Positions 6,477 to 6,751 of a DNA stretch of 6,751 nucleotides are shown one piece after another. Origin of the DNA: Actinomycetota bacterium (lineage in GTDB: Bacteria; Actinomycetota; Actinomycetes; S36-B12; UBA10799); contig JAUPKM010000230.1 in assembly GCA_030837445.1 (NCBI GenBank), positions 1-6,751 on the forward strand, given 5' to 3'. Position 1 is the first letter of the stretch; every line of letters starts with the position of its first letter. A program made the position numbers and the translations under genes. The notes under the pieces are model-generated. The model did no database searches. It worked only from the letters and a program-made list of their open reading frames with translations, and was not told where the DNA came from.

Positions 6477-6509
6477 GTCGCTCCGCTGCTCGCACACTAT
6501 TGGAGCGAC
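6477..6509. promoter_or_regulatory. 8-bp inverted repeat around a possible -10 upstream of the aminotransferase
   Basis: GTCGCTCC (6477-6484) and GGAGCGAC (6502-6509) are perfect inverted arms 25 bases apart centre to centre. The 17-base interior contains TAGTGT on the minus strand (6494-6499), a TANNNT-type -10. This would put the transcription start near 6487 and give a leader of about 35 bases. The layout suits an operator overlapping a promoter, but no good -35 is seen. The arms could instead form an RNA hairpin. Confidence 0.35.
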
Positions 6510-6545
6510 GTCGTCGTGCCCGGAAGGGGCTGTCCTGCGGCCCGG

Positions 6546-6597
6546 GCTGACGCCGCCTGACGAGTGGCGCGCTGAGGACCAGCGCGGTGCCGTCAGC
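6546..6597 (-). terminator. Nested dyad after tRNA-Gly, candidate terminator or attenuator
   Basis: CGCGCTG (6568-6574) and CAGCGCG (6580-6586) form a perfect 7-bp stem with a 5-base loop. Outside it, GCTGACG (6546-6552) and CGTCAGC (6591-6597) form a second perfect 7-bp pair. On the minus strand the structure starts 33 bases after the encoded CCA of the tRNA. No U-tract follows. It may end or trim the tRNA transcript, or lie in a common tRNA-aminotransferase leader. Confidence 0.35.
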
Positions 6598-6630
6598 GGG
6601 CCCTGCCGGACTGTTCGACATGCCGTGTCT

Positions 6631-6704
6631 TGGAGCGGGTGACCGGGATCGAACCGGCATGGCCAGCTTGGAAGGCTGGGGCTCTGCCATTGAGCTACAC
6701 CCGC
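6631..6704 (-). tRNA. tRNA-Gly (anticodon UCC), CCA encoded
   Basis: Read on the minus strand, the acceptor arms GCGGGTG (6698-6704) and CACCCGC (6635-6641) pair perfectly over 7 bp. The D stem is GCTC/GAGC with a 7-base loop. The anticodon stem CCAGC/GCTGG (6675-6679 with 6663-6667) holds loop CTTCCAA, whose centre TCC (6670-6672) reads GGA and, by wobble, GGG. The T arm has GCCGG/CCGGT around TTCGATC. The discriminator base is T (U in RNA) at 6634, and CCA (6631-6633) is encoded. The length of 71 nt plus CCA is normal for tRNA-Gly. All arms are intact, so the gene looks functional. Confidence 0.97.
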
Positions 6705-6717
6705 GCGATGCGCCCCA

Positions 6718-6723
6718 AGGATA
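6718..6723 (-). promoter_or_regulatory. Possible -10 element of the tRNA-Gly gene
   Basis: TATCCT on the minus strand lies 13 bases before the tRNA 5' end and would place transcription start about 7 bases upstream of it. This is a good TANNNT match at a sensible distance, but no recognisable -35 lies at 16-18 bases. The window ends at 6751, which limits the view further upstream. Confidence 0.35.
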
Positions 6724-6751
6724 TCCGGACCTCCACCTCGCCGGTGCCACC

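Noticed and set aside
5375..6550. Long open frame on the plus strand (391 codons) opposite the aminotransferase
   Set aside because: It is the antisense shadow of a gene with all family motifs on the minus strand. The translation has no recognisable domain and looks like GC-bias read-through.
6463..6750. Minus-strand open frame of 95 codons across the right end
   Set aside because: It runs straight through the intact tRNA-Gly gene and has no recognisable domain.
1..6751. CRISPR array, insertion sequence or transposase
   Set aside because: The only short repeat is the 13-bp tandem pair. No spaced repeat series, terminal inverted repeats around a transposase, or Cas protein was seen.

Overview
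The window is GC-rich, compact bacterial DNA. It uses GTG starts, a 4-base gene overlap and strong G+C bias at third positions, which suggests a high-GC actinobacterium (Actinomycetota). That assignment is an inference from composition and style. No ribosomal RNA or other phylogenetic marker is present apart from one tRNA.

Layout from left to right. Positions 2-1618 (+) hold the C-terminal part of a glycoside-hydrolase-like protein whose start lies outside the window. It converges, with only 2 bases between stop codons, on a leftward two-gene unit. That unit is a membrane-anchored HEAT-repeat protein with an Ig-like C-terminus (5000 to 3102), whose stop overlaps the GTG start of a processive-type family 2 glycosyltransferase (3105 to 1621). 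A 260-base spacer (5001-5260) carries a row of inverted repeats and a perfect 13-bp tandem duplication. Upstream of it is a leftward DegT/DnrJ/EryC1/StrS-family PLP-dependent sugar aminotransferase (6451 to 5261). A further spacer (6452-6630) carries two dyads, and then comes a leftward tRNA-Gly(UCC) gene with its CCA encoded (6704 to 6631).

How the genes could work together (inference): the glycosyltransferase has the D, DxD, ED and Q-x-x-R-W motifs plus membrane segments typical of synthases that make and export a beta-linked polysaccharide (cellulose, PNAG and hyaluronan synthase type). The HEAT protein is translationally tied to it and is probably an obligate membrane partner. The hydrolase could trim or release the polymer. 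The aminotransferase could supply an amino-sugar nucleotide, though it may belong to a different pathway. No PilZ domain, GGDEF domain, BcsB-like periplasmic subunit or polymer-modifying enzyme is visible here. If this is a synthase-dependent exopolysaccharide system, it is one built around a HEAT-repeat accessory protein rather than the textbook partners, and that is the most interesting aspect of the window.
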